From the NCBI GenBank assembly GCA_030063045.1, contig JAQSEB010000127.1, positions 1-64,000 on the forward strand: a stretch of DNA of 64,000 nucleotides, given 5' to 3'. A program made the position numbers and the translations under genes. Positions 1 to 8,601 of the stretch are shown here, in pieces. The first letter of the stretch is position 1; every line of letters starts with the position of its first letter. Origin of the DNA: Pratylenchus scribneri (lineage: Eukaryota; Nematoda; Chromadorea; Rhabditida; Pratylenchidae). Below the pieces are notes generated by a model. It did no database searches. It had not been told where the DNA came from and was given only the letters and a program-made list of their open reading frames with translations.

Positions 1-48
1 GATGCACTTTTTCTCCTTAAAACTGTTAATTTTTATTCTTACCGATTT

Positions 49-145
49 CGTTACGCGTCCTTAACGATGACTTTTTTCAAATCAAAAAGTCATCGCTAAC
101 GACGAGCATCAAAAAAATCAAGTGCAACGTTAAGGATACGTAACG
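49..145. repeat. Nested inverted repeats at the left edge of the element
   Basis: Two inverted repeats are nested. The outer arms at 49-66 and 128-145 read CGTTACGCGTCCTTAACG and its complement with two changes. The inner arms at 65-76 and 84-95 (CGATGACTTTTT and complement) would form a tight hairpin. The block lies beyond the 3' end of the minus-strand gene that stops at 246. Its role is unknown; a terminator, a replication signal or an element-internal palindrome are all possible. Confidence 0.6.
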
Positions 146-245
146 TAATTTGTAAATACAATTTACATAAAAAATATTTATTTCATATTAAAAATGATTA
201 CAAATGAGTATATGAAAATGTACAAAGTTAATATATGAGGATCCA

Positions 246-1469
246 TTAATTTGAGTCATCGTCGGAAGTTTCCATATCTGATTCTTTCATAACCCCGACT
301 GGTTCTACTGGGGGTAATTTCTTTCCGAGTCTGAAAATCTTCTCCAAAAGTTTGGCTTTCTTCTCTTCTTTAGTAGCGACAAGTGGAGGAGAAGGCAAAA
401 TAGGAGACGGAAGATCGGCTGGTGGTGGAGAGATAGGCCGAGACATTGGAGGAGAGGCTAATGTTGGAGAGAGAAGTCGAGAAGAATCCAATGAATGACC
501 CAAAAATGTTGCGGTTCCGGCGATTAAAGTGAGCATATCATGCAGATCGTATGGGAAGACTTTCAACGGTGTAATCTCCTCCTTTTTTGACAAAAACTCC
601 ATATTCTTTTCGTAAAGATCATGTTTCTCTTGAGTTGGGAGGTTTAAAATGTCTCTATATTCCTCGTTGACTTTTGAGGGATCGGGCATAAATGAAAAGA
701 TGAGCTTGTATAATTCGTCAACGGTCATATCAGCCTTCTTACTAATCTCTTGGGCGATATGTGTGGCTGCTGGTCTAGTTTTAGGATAATGAGGAAGAAG
801 AGTAAGCAGATAAGTGATATAGTCCAAAAGGTCCACGTTTTTCTTTGCCTCCAACTCTTCTGGATTTGTTTCTTCTTTCTTCAATTGTTCATTTAATTCG
901 GCTGGTGTTGGAGAGATAAGTCGAGACATTGGAGGAGAGGCTAATGGTGGAGAGCTAGGTCGAGAAGAATCCAATGAATGACCCAAAAATGTTGCGGTTC
1001 CGGCGATTAAAGTGAGTACATTACGGAGATCATAGGGAAAGGAGGCTTCCATCTGTGTAATCTCCTCCTTACTGGACAAAAACTCCATATTCTTTTCGTA
1101 AAGATCATGTTTCTCTTGAGTTGGGAGCTTTAAAAGATCTCTATATTCCTCGTTGACTTTTGAAGGATCGGGCATAAATGAGTGGATGAGTTTGTATAAT
1201 TCTCCAACGGTCAAATCAGCTTTCTTACTAATCTCTTTGGCTATATAATCGGCTACTGGTCTATCTTTGGGGTATTGAGGAAGAATAGTGATCAGATAAT
1301 TGACAAAGTTCAAAAGTTCTTCTTCCTTTTCTTTCTTCGGTTGTTCATTTTGTTTGGTTGTCTCCGTCTTTTCTGAACCCTTGGAATCTACGATTCCAAC
1401 GGATAGTTCTTCCTCTTGGAAGAACCGACCAGAGATTTTACCAGAATAATGAATTTCGAAATTGGACAT
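246..1469 (-). CDS. Element protein with an internal tandem duplication
   Basis: Intact 407-residue ORF of unknown function. Residues about 52-190 and 213-350 are two copies of one helical unit offset by 161 residues; both contain the phrases FMPDPSKVNEEYRD, LPTQEKHDLYEKNMEFL and LIAGTATFLGHSLDSSR. A Ser/Pro-rich linker (SPPLASPPMSR) follows each copy, and the acidic/basic C-terminus ends in DDDS. The high identity of the copies argues for a recent duplication of about 483 bases. A TATA box on the same strand (1531-1540) fits this start. The next gene is divergent and is a Polinton capsid gene, so this is most likely an accessory or structural gene of the same element. No signal peptide or membrane span is seen. 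Confidence 0.8.
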   Translation of the reverse strand: MSNFEIHYSGKISGRFFQEEELSVGIVDSKGSEKTETTKQNEQPKKEKEEELLNFVNYLITILPQYPKDRPVADYIAKEISKKADLTVGELYKLIHSFMPDPSKVNEEYRDLLKLPTQEKHDLYEKNMEFLSSKEEITQMEASFPYDLRNVLTLIAGTATFLGHSLDSSRPSSPPLASPPMSRLISPTPAELNEQLKKEETNPEELEAKKNVDLLDYITYLLTLLPHYPKTRPAATHIAQEISKKADMTVDELYKLIFSFMPDPSKVNEEYRDILNLPTQEKHDLYEKNMEFLSKKEEITPLKVFPYDLHDMLTLIAGTATFLGHSLDSSRLLSPTLASPPMSRPISPPPADLPSPILPSPPLVATKEEKKAKLLEKIFRLGKKLPPVEPVGVMKESDMETSDDDSN

Positions 1470-1527
1470 TTTTTTTCGGGAAATGAATGAGGAAATCAGT
1501 AAATGAATGAGGAAATCTATTTTTCTA

Positions 1528-1575
1528 GGGTATTTATACCTTCTGAGCCGGACCGAGATGTATATAAGGACCGAA
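1528..1575. promoter_or_regulatory. Divergent TATA promoters
   Basis: The gap between the divergent genes contains GGTATAAATACC on the minus strand (1528-1540), serving the gene that starts at 1469. On the plus strand, TATATAAGGACCGAA at 1561-1575 lies 26 bases before the ATG at 1601. The same 15 bases recur exactly at 3185-3199 before the next plus-strand gene, so they are probably an element-specific late or structural promoter. Confidence 0.65.
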
Positions 1576-1600
1576 AAATCAATAATTTTATCACTTAAAA

Positions 1601-3154
1601 ATGTCCAATACAGTCATTGTTCATTTACCGAGTAATTCAAAAGATTATCCTGATAATAAATCGAATCATTATCGGGTTCATCTCGGAAGAACACTCAAAT
1701 TCCCCGGGGAATGGGTTTGCGGTCTTCATAGTATATTTTTCCCCTACTCTTGGCCTTCGACAATCGGAACATTGGATGAGGAATTTATTGGAATTCACCA
1801 CAATGAGGATGAAATGATAAAAATACCCATACCTAAAGGCTCGTATACAACAATCGAGGATTTGAGAAATTCTCTGAATCAAGGACTCTATAACCATGCG
1901 AATGCAATTAATATGTCAAGAAGAAAACGTGATCTTAATTCTTCTAATGTTTCACCTACTACTCCAGAGCTTTCATCACCTCCGAGAGATTCTAGTCCTC
2001 ATTCTCCTCCGAGGGCCAAATCTGAGGTTAGACCTTCACCTCCGAGATTTTCGATCTCGGAGGATACCGCTGTTACACCTTCGTCTGATCATTCCGATAC
2101 TCCACAATCGTCAGCTCAAAAAGGAAGTATAGATGTTCTCGATATACAATTTGGCAAAGCTCCAAAACAATCACCCATATCTGTCTTGGCGGATCTAATA
2201 GTACCACCGAGCACATCTATTAAGAGAGAAAAATCTACTCCTCCAACTCAATCTACCCCAAAACAGACTCCTCAATTGCCTTCCGAATCCACGATTCCTC
2301 AGTTGACTTCTGAGGCTACGGGTCAGAAGTTACCTCCTCAAGAGTCGGTTACTCCGGCTACGCCTTCGTCTACTCCTTCTCAATCGGCTACTCCTCCTAC
2401 TCCTCCTCCAACTCCTCCTCCACCTCCTCCTCCACCTCCTCCTCCTACTCCTCCTCCTCCTACTCCTCCTCCTCAAACGACTACAACGGTTGGTTCTAAA
2501 GAGGATCATCCGGTAAAGAAAAAACCGAAGAAAGATGGTCTCGAATTATGGCATGGACCAGCTCCGGATATAGCACCAATTTTGACTTTGACAAATCTAG
2601 TAATTCCTCCTAATGAACCTCCACGAGAAACGAATACAAATATTGGACCTTCAGAGGAGGTGGAAAGGGCGGACTTGACAATCGATGAAATAAAGTCATT
2701 AATAGGCTCTGTGGAATTTCTATACGATACGAGCATTGAACGATTCAAAGTTGTCTTCAACGATGAGTATATTACTCATTTGAGTTTATCTCAACAATTG
2801 GGCTATGTCCTCGGATTTGAGAACCCCTCCTCAATTCTTAACAATGAAGTGGCCAAATACAAATCTGATTTACGTGGAGGTTTTACATCTTTTGCTGTCT
2901 ACGCCAAAGGATTAACTGGAAATATTATTATTGGGAATCTGCTAAATTCTCTACTCCGAGTCGTCAGTTTGAATGGGGCCAAGCCTGGAGATTATGTGGA
3001 GAAGATTTATGACTCACCACTCTATGTTCCAGTTTTGCCGAAAGAAGTCAGCGAGATTGAAATCAAAATAAGTACATTAGAAGGAAGACCTATACCTTTT
3101 CAATATGGTAATGTCATGATTGTATTGATTTTCAAAAAAGTAATAAATTTTTAA
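1601..3154 (+). CDS. Polinton/Maverick minor capsid (penton-like) protein
   Basis: 517-residue ORF. Residues 1-100 match the N-terminal part of Polinton minor capsid proteins: a HLPSNS.DYPDN..NHYRV.L start, then a GEWVCGLHSIFFPYSW block. The C-terminal part (about 350-517) matches the family end, with LLRVV...G..GDYVEKIYDSPLYVPVLPKEV and a closing IPFQYGNVMIVLIF. Between them lies an unusually long low-complexity insert (about 105-320) rich in Pro, Ser and Thr, including uninterrupted runs of proline near residue 275. This protein would form capsid vertices. The start follows a TATA box by 26 bases. The long proline insert is odd for the family and could be a surface or host-contact arm. The family call is firm; the vertex role is inferred. 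Confidence 0.85.
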   Translation: MSNTVIVHLPSNSKDYPDNKSNHYRVHLGRTLKFPGEWVCGLHSIFFPYSWPSTIGTLDEEFIGIHHNEDEMIKIPIPKGSYTTIEDLRNSLNQGLYNHANAINMSRRKRDLNSSNVSPTTPELSSPPRDSSPHSPPRAKSEVRPSPPRFSISEDTAVTPSSDHSDTPQSSAQKGSIDVLDIQFGKAPKQSPISVLADLIVPPSTSIKREKSTPPTQSTPKQTPQLPSESTIPQLTSEATGQKLPPQESVTPATPSSTPSQSATPPTPPPTPPPPPPPPPPPTPPPPTPPPQTTTTVGSKEDHPVKKKPKKDGLELWHGPAPDIAPILTLTNLVIPPNEPPRETNTNIGPSEEVERADLTIDEIKSLIGSVEFLYDTSIERFKVVFNDEYITHLSLSQQLGYVLGFENPSSILNNEVAKYKSDLRGGFTSFAVYAKGLTGNIIIGNLLNSLLRVVSLNGAKPGDYVEKIYDSPLYVPVLPKEVSEIEIKISTLEGRPIPFQYGNVMIVLIFKKVINF

Positions 3155-3184
3155 ATTGATGAGTCATCGCTTTGGGATATCCAG

Positions 3185-3199
3185 TATATAAGGACCGAA
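3185..3199 (+). promoter_or_regulatory. TATA promoter identical to the capsid gene promoter
   Basis: TATATAAGGACCGAA, identical to 1561-1575, lies 83 bases before the ATG at 3282. Sharing beyond the TATA core (the GGACCGAA part) suggests a common initiation context for the two genes. Confidence 0.6.
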
Positions 3200-3281
3200 T
3201 TTTGAGCATTTTTCTCATTCTTGATTCAGACTAGTACATTCGATTATCAAAAATTCACTCCGTTCATTCTTATCAAAAAAA

Positions 3282-3755
3282 ATGAATCCTTCCTTCCAAA
3301 ATAATCCTCCATACCAAACTCCGTTCCAAAATAATCCAGCCTTCCATAATAATTTCCATAATAATCCTCCTCCTCCTACTCCTCCTCATCCATTTCCGAA
3401 TCCTCAAAACAATTATTCTTCCTTCCGAAACGTCGGAGATAATCCGCCCACACAATCATCGTCTATGCATCAGGTTAATGCATCCGGAATAGGGGACTCA
3501 CTTCGTCCGTCAAAATACAATGAAAAATATGAGCCTCAAACGTGGAAATTGTTCAAGCCTAAATATGTGCTCATCTACTATTTGTGTGAACAATGCAACA
3601 ATCATCTCTACCATTCTCAGGACAAGTTATCTACAGACCCGATAGATGGTGGAGCTCGCATCCAAATTGATATGTGCGGCTCATGTGTGGAAAAGAATTG
3701 TAAGGCTACCACTGCGCTGACGAAGCCTTATGTTAAAAAACAAGAAGAAAATTAA
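3282..3755 (+). CDS. Small Pro/Asn-rich protein with a zinc-ribbon-like C-terminus
   Basis: 157 residues, intact. Residues 1-60 are low complexity (NNPP, FHNN, PPPPTPPHP). The C-terminal half contains C102-x2-C105 in LCEQCNNH and C132-x2-C135 plus C140 in MCGSCVEKNC, the pattern of a treble-clef or zinc-ribbon. It has its own TATA box. Function is unknown; a nucleic-acid-binding or structural zinc protein of the element is plausible. It converges with the gene ending at 3849. Confidence 0.7.
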   Translation: MNPSFQNNPPYQTPFQNNPAFHNNFHNNPPPPTPPHPFPNPQNNYSSFRNVGDNPPTQSSSMHQVNASGIGDSLRPSKYNEKYEPQTWKLFKPKYVLIYYLCEQCNNHLYHSQDKLSTDPIDGGARIQIDMCGSCVEKNCKATTALTKPYVKKQEEN

Positions 3756-3805
3756 GATCCTCATATACCCATTTTCAAGAATATAATTAATTTCATTTTA
3801 TCTCA

Positions 3806-3850
3806 TTATTAAATTGAATAAATAAATTGAATAAATAAAATGAATAAATC
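3806..3850. terminator. Shared polyadenylation region between convergent genes
   Basis: Between the stop at 3755 and the convergent stop at 3849 there is a tandem run of (A)ATAAAT(T)GAATAAAT units, giving several AATAAA signals for the plus strand. The minus strand has TTTATTC/TTTATT complements and AATAAATC near its stop. Confidence 0.5.
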
Positions 3851-4367
3851 AAAGATTTATTGTGTACATTCCCATCGTACTTCCATCGTTATTCATAAAG
3901 TAGATGGTCCCCATATTCTTATTTGAATTGAGCAACGCTGGAAGCTCAATCCTGAAGAATGTACGGAGGGTTCCAAATTGGCTTACGGGTTCGATTCCTT
4001 GGACAAATACATATGCATAGCCATGAGCTTGAAGAGCAAATTTCCTTGAGGCCTTGTCCCATAGTTCTGAAGCCTTCTCGGGACTAAGAGGAGGCCCAAA
4101 TTTATATGTACCATTATTATTAAACAAGTCGAGGTCGTCCAGGTATTTACCTCCAGGCGTCATTTCGAGGGTAAAGACTCCATGTTTTCTGGCAAAGGTT
4201 TCGGCATATTGTCGATTCGAGCCGGAGTAGAATACAGCCCGGGAATTGGTTGTGGAAAAATCCAATACCTCTCTAATAAAATAGGCCAAGTATTGGAAGA
4301 CAAATTCTGGATCATCGGAGGCGGTCAGCTCGAGGACAGTTGGGAGTGAGATTGTAATTTGGGACAT
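3849..4367 (-). CDS. Conserved globular element protein of unknown function
   Basis: 172 residues, intact, no signal peptide or membrane span. The core at residues 42-150 reads FYSGSNRQYAETFARKHG, then TLEMTPGGKYLDDLDLF, then an LWDKASRKFALQAHG.AYVFVQG block and ELPALLNSN.N. From memory this arrangement (YSG...TPGG..LD.L.L...W...S..FA..A.G) resembles a domain found in secreted bacterial and fungal proteins and at the C-termini of polymorphic-toxin-type proteins. I cannot name the family or its activity. It lies between two element genes, so it is probably carried by the Polinton. The downstream side shares a polyadenylation region with 3282-3755. Confidence 0.7.
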   Translation of the reverse strand: MSQITISLPTVLELTASDDPEFVFQYLAYFIREVLDFSTTNSRAVFYSGSNRQYAETFARKHGVFTLEMTPGGKYLDDLDLFNNNGTYKFGPPLSPEKASELWDKASRKFALQAHGYAYVFVQGIEPVSQFGTLRTFFRIELPALLNSNKNMGTIYFMNNDGSTMGMYTINL

Positions 4368-4425
4368 TTTTTTTTACGAGGAATAAATTGAGTTCGGAGC
4401 TGAGTAAATTTAGGAGATTTTCGAC

Positions 4426-4839
4426 CTAGGATTTTCTAGGTTTTTCAAGAATGATTTGAAAAAATGACCGGAAATCGTTTTTCAATCCGAGGGAAATATG
4501 GTAAATAAAGGAGATACAGTGATGAGGACAGGTATTGGCATCGATGGATTGGTAGCATTTTCGATTTCTTTGCACATTAATGTTGAGGGTTGGGGCCTGG
4601 CCATAGCTGTCAAAATATAATACATGGTTTTTTCTCAAAAAATAGTAGACAACCCAATGGCTGCCTTCTTCTTCGGAGGTGTCCAAATTGACCACAAATG
4701 AGGAGGGGAAGGATGAGGGCAATTCAACTTGATCAATTGGTAGACATTTCTTAAATGTTCGACGAGTTAGAGGGTTTGATTCGAGAATAGTTGTTACTTG
4801 AAGACTGTCCATCGGGTACGTCGATTGAATGAAGTCCAC
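4426..4839 (-). CDS. Adenain-like cysteine protease (Polinton PRO)
   Basis: 137 residues. The three adenovirus-protease landmarks are in order: H61 in EGSHWVVYY, D77 in LYFDSYG, and Q97 with C108 in CYQSIDANTCPHHCISF. They give the His/Asp/Cys triad with a glutamine for the oxyanion hole. Such proteases mature capsid proteins in adenoviruses and Polintons. At 137 residues it is shorter than typical relatives (about 200), the shortage being at the N-terminus. The first 89 bases overlap the end of the upstream minus-strand gene in another frame; M10 (4812) is an alternative start inside the overlap. The NHC-type element CPHHC replaces the more usual CG.YC. Catalytic residues look complete. Confidence 0.85.
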   Translation of the reverse strand: MDFIQSTYPMDSLQVTTILESNPLTRRTFKKCLPIDQVELPSSFPSSFVVNLDTSEEEGSHWVVYYFLRKNHVLYFDSYGQAPTLNINVQRNRKCYQSIDANTCPHHCISFIYHISLGLKNDFRSFFQIILEKPRKS

Positions 4840-5428
4840 TGCTTAATACTTCTCCAATTTCCTCAATGCTCATATCATTCCGGAAGAGATGAGGATACCG
4901 CTCAACCAAATCCTTTCTCGATCGTTCAAAGGCTGTTAGTTGTTCCGTCTCCTTCAATTCAATCTCGAGCGGTTGTTGTCGTTGTTCAAATTTTTTGAGG
5001 CACCCAAATGCTCGACAAATTATTAATATGGCACTGATGATCGCAATCAAATAAAAGAGGAATGCAATCAAACAGTAAATATGGCCGTATATGTTGTCAT
5101 TTTCAGGCGTTTCCTTGCAAAGAGGTAAGTCGGGAATGAAATTCGGATTAGAGTAGATAATTTTTGCAGAAGTCAATTCCTGAGGAGTAGTCTGAGGATG
5201 AGGAGGAGTAGTTTGAGGAGAAGTTTCAGGGGGAGTTGGTGGAGTACTTTGAGGGATTTGAGATGTAGTCGATGGCGGTTGAATTGCCCACGGCCGTACA
5301 GATTTTATATATTCCCTGTATTGCGAATAATCGGCCAGATAATTGTACTTTGTCGATGGTTGTTGAGTTGGAAATGAGGAAATTGGGTTAATGAGGAGGA
5401 TGAGGAGAATGAGAATAATAATAAACAT
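4751..5428 (-). CDS. Single-span membrane protein with signal peptide and Pro/Thr-rich stalk
   Basis: 225 residues. Residues 1-18 are a strong signal peptide (FIIILILLILLINPISS). Residues about 50-85 are a Pro/Thr/Gln stalk that could be O-glycosylated. A membrane span lies at about 117-139 (IAFLFYLIAIISAILII), flanked by cysteines, then a charged cytoplasmic tail (KKFEQRQQPLEIELKETEQ, ERYPHLFRN) and a Ser-rich end. Predicted topology is type I with an ectodomain of about 95 residues. It overlaps the protease gene by 89 bases. Its TATA box (AGTATAAATA on the minus strand, around 5460-5470) lies just upstream. It could be an envelope-like or membrane-anchoring protein of the element; I see no fusion-protein hallmark. 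Confidence 0.75.
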   Translation of the reverse strand: MFIIILILLILLINPISSFPTQQPSTKYNYLADYSQYREYIKSVRPWAIQPPSTTSQIPQSTPPTPPETSPQTTPPHPQTTPQELTSAKIIYSNPNFIPDLPLCKETPENDNIYGHIYCLIAFLFYLIAIISAILIICRAFGCLKKFEQRQQPLEIELKETEQLTAFERSRKDLVERYPHLFRNDMSIEEIGEVLSSGLHSIDVPDGQSSSNNYSRIKPSNSSNI

Positions 5429-5681
5429 TTTTTTTATAGGAGTAATCGGTTTTTTTCAATATTTATACTTTTTCTTGAGGATCAATTTGTTATTTGAATG
5501 AATTGGCGCTCTTTTTAAATTTTTCCAGCTGGCGCTAAAAACGGTGCGCGCGGGCGGTAATAAAAGCTAGATCGTCAGGAGGAGGATTTTCCTTTCATTT
5601 TACATATATCCTCACACTCTCTCATTCCTCTCCTGCCCCAAAAAATAGAAAAGCTCATTCACCTCGTTCTTTAAATTGAAA

Positions 5682-6119
5682 ATGTCCGACAAATTGGAGT
5701 TATCAAAGAAGGAGGAGCCTGAAAAATTGGAACAGGGGACTCCGAATGTAAATTTGATACATAAAATATATGACTTAATTCCTTAATTATAGATCTCGCC
5801 CGAAAAAATGGATATAGGCACACCCGAAAACATCGAGAAAGTGGTCCGTCCTAGGATCCTTCCTCCAATTTTGAATGCACCTATGAAGAACAACTCGGTA
5901 CAATTTTATAATCGTAAATTTGTTTTTGTATAGAACGTTCTTCAGAAACGACGACTTTTTCCTTATGGACCGGGCTCGTCCACCGGTGCTCGTCGAAAAT
6001 TGAAACTTCAGAAGAAGATAAAGAAGACAAAGAAGATGAGGATGAGGAAGATGTGGATCAAGAATCGTCTTATTCCTCGAATTGCCCTCAAGGATATCAA
6101 ATTTAACCATGAGGCCTAA
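5682..6119 (+). CDS. Small spliced basic protein (core-protein-like)
   Basis: Three exons, 5682-5747, 5793-5897 and 5934-6119, joined by introns of 45 and 36 bases, both phase 0, give 118 residues. The N-terminus is acidic/Lys-rich (LELSKKEEPEKLEQ), the middle is Pro-rich, and the last 45 residues are very basic (RRKLKLQKKIKKTKKMRMRKM). A small, strongly basic protein beside capsid and protease genes would suit DNA packaging (compare adenovirus core proteins), but this is inference. Each donor is GTAAAT or GTACAA and each acceptor TATAG. Introns in a Polinton structural gene are a notable feature. The spacer 5429-5681 serves two divergent promoters. Confidence 0.65.
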
Positions 6120-6368
6120 ATGGTCACCCCCGAAACATTTTGGACCGAATCCTCATCCAATAATCATTGATCCAATACCTCATAAACAGACTCTTCCTCA
6201 TCCAATGATCATTAATCCAATTCCTCAAAATACCTCATTATTTATCCATAATAAAATGATTTAATAAAAAATGTGAAATGTAAAAATGGTAATATTATTA
6301 TTTTAATTCCTCATTATTATTTTAATTCCTCATTATTTTCCTCCATATTGAGTCGACTCATTGAGATG

Positions 6369-6790
6369 TTAAACTGTTGTCGTATCTGTATGTGGAAAAT
6401 TCATATTTTGAGGAATAGGGGAAATTCATATTTACCTCCTCGAGTTCGACGATTACGTTGTCGATGTCTTTCCTCCTCCAATGTTCGTCGTTTATAATTC
6501 TCCGTAAATCCGAGTGCGCAAAGCATCGTTTGGATAAGCTAGAATAAAAAATGAGGAATTATTATTTTTTTTTGTTATTTTACATGGAAAGCAATGATGA
6601 CTATGAGGAGTATGAGGAGAATGAGGAATTGATTGTTGTTAGGAGGAGTTGCCAGATATTCATCAATTTTGAGGATTGGAATCGATTCCGAAATACAAAT
6701 ATGAGGCTTGGAGTAGAAATAAGGCCGTACACAATATTGATTTTGGGGGCAAGAACAATTTGTAGAAATTGTCCAATTCGGTTGGCTCAT
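6369..6790 (-). CDS. Spliced small membrane protein with Cys-rich ectodomain
   Basis: Model: exons 6584-6790, 6436-6538 and 6369-6385 (introns of 45 and 50 bases), 108 residues. The N-terminal 52 residues carry C12, C14, C20 and C32 in a short ectodomain without a clear signal peptide. The first splice joins FLILLILLIVIIAFH to LIQTMLCALGF, making one continuous hydrophobic span across the exon junction, which supports the model. An Arg-rich tail follows (ERHRQRNRRTR). The second splice adds only five residues; reading through instead would end about ten residues later. An overlapping plus-strand ORF (6551-6823) is the competing reading and cannot be excluded. Confidence 0.5.
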
Positions 6791-7239
6791 TTTAAGGGGG
6801 ATTTTTTGGAAATGAATGACTAGGCCATATCAAAAAACTTATTTTCTCCTTACATTTTCTTCTCTATCATCTCATTTGCATATTTTCAAAGAAGTTATAG
6901 AAAAATATTTATTCAGGTTTATTTAATGAAGAAGAAGAAAGAATTTATAAAAAGGAATCACATTAATTTAATGAAAAGGGGATGACAAAATAAATAAAAT
7001 CATAATGAGATCAATTTAATGATCAAATTTTTTTGAGGGAATTTAATGAGGAAGTGGGTGAGGATGACAAAATATTTTAAAAAAGTGAGATCAAAATTAA
7101 TGATCATTTGATGAGGAAAATTAATTGAATTTGTAAATGAGGAAGTATTTTGAGAAAAAATTAATTGAGAGGAAATTTTTTGGTTTAAAAGATGTTAATT
7201 ATCATAAAATTGAATGGCCATTTCTTTCGTTCCTTCTTC

Positions 7240-8199
7240 TCATTCCTCTCTGGGTGCCGAACGGGTGAAGGCCACGAGGATGTAGAGCATCAACATGAGG
7301 ATGTCCACAAGGAAAATCAGAACATTGGTGATGAATAGGCGCTCTTGAAATAAAAAATTATTTTGACTATTTTTTATTATTTAATCAATACCGTTCCAGA
7401 TTGCTCGGGCAAATGCATGGCCATTTTGTTGAGGATGCGGCGGTTCAATTTGAGCTGAGAAAGAAATGATTATTTTTGAGGATTTTTTTACTAAAATAAA
7501 CCTTGAGGAGGAGGACGGACAAAGAATGCCACATCTTCGTTGATTTGGTTTGGATTGAGGCGCGCTCGCTCATTGAAGTCGTTGACGATGGATGTTGGAA
7601 TTGATGCTGAATAAATTAAAAAATTAATAATAAAAAATATAAATATTACCTTCCTCAGTCGGTGGTGACCAAATTCGGGGGCGATTAACCCAATTTGTCC
7701 TGGCAAAAGCGCGAGCAGCTTGGCGACGGGCACGTTCCTCATTTGTCAATTCTTTAAAAAATAGATTCAGATCAATTTAAATATTTAAATCTAACCTTGA
7801 TGGTGGTCCATTTGCTGTTGACCTTGGGGATTTTCCAAATGAAGTTGGCCTTGAGGATTTGGAGTCAAATCTATTAAAATGGCTTCAAATTGATTTAAAA
7901 GTTTGGATCTTACCTTGATGTTGTTCCAATTGGAGTTGGTCCTGGTTCTCATAAATTGCGAATGGATTTGTTGCCATACCTTGAGGGCGGCGAAAAGTGA
8001 AGCGGCCATTGATGTTCTCTGAATATTAATTGATTAAGATTAAGTAAAAATTTATAAAAATTTTACCGGGTTGGTGTTCATATTGGTTGAGGAAATCAAA
8101 ACGATCATCATCCTCATTCTCATCTGGAAAAATTGAAAGTAAATTGAGTAAAAAAAATTTACCTTCGATGCGAGGAATTTTGCGAGGAGGTTGAGACAT
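7240..8199 (-). CDS. Eight-exon tail-anchored protein, all introns phase 1
   Basis: Exons 8163-8199, 8067-8123, 7914-8018, 7796-7870, 7650-7751, 7502-7606, 7392-7454 and 7240-7343 give 215 residues. All seven introns (39-48 bases) fall after the first base of a codon, and five of the exons end in CAAG or GAAG before the donor. The protein begins MSQPPRKIPR, has an acidic patch (ENEDDDRF), Gln/Pro-rich exons (PNPQGQLHLENPQGQQQ), an Arg-rich exon (NEERARRQAARAFARTNW) and one hydrophobic segment at about 185-206 (FITNVLIFLVDILMLMLYILVAF) near the C-terminus, so it is probably tail-anchored. No family recognised. It is divergent from the 14-exon gene at 8810 and has the same GAGGA-rich codon style as the element genes to its left. 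Confidence 0.75.
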
Positions 8200-8601
8200 T
8201 TCAAGATTGTTGTTGTTTGTTGGAGATATTTTTGATGTTGAAAATTGGTTATTTGTCGAATTTTTGCTAAAAATTAAATTTAGGCAATATTATTACGAAA
8301 AAATAATGAGGAAGTTTGAATTATTTCGAAAAATAAATGAGGAAGTTTGAATTATTAAAATTGAATCAATTGAAAAAAATGAGGAATGAGAATAATCAAT
8401 TTTTGAGTTACGGTCAGTTTTGAGGAGAAGTTTGAGTCGTAAAGAGATTATGGAATGGAAAGGGAGGAAATAGTGGGGGATTATAGAAAGAGAGATTTAA
8501 TGGCGACTGAGAAAATGGGTAAGAGTCTTTTCCTTCAATGGGTTATTGAAAGTGAAAATGAGGAGGGATGAGGTAGAAAGTGGAGAGACGTCGTCGATGT
8601 T

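Noticed and set aside
6551..6823. Plus-strand ORF of 90 residues over the spliced minus-strand membrane gene
   Set aside because: The opposite strand gives clean splice borders that complete a membrane span across the junction; kept only as an alternative.
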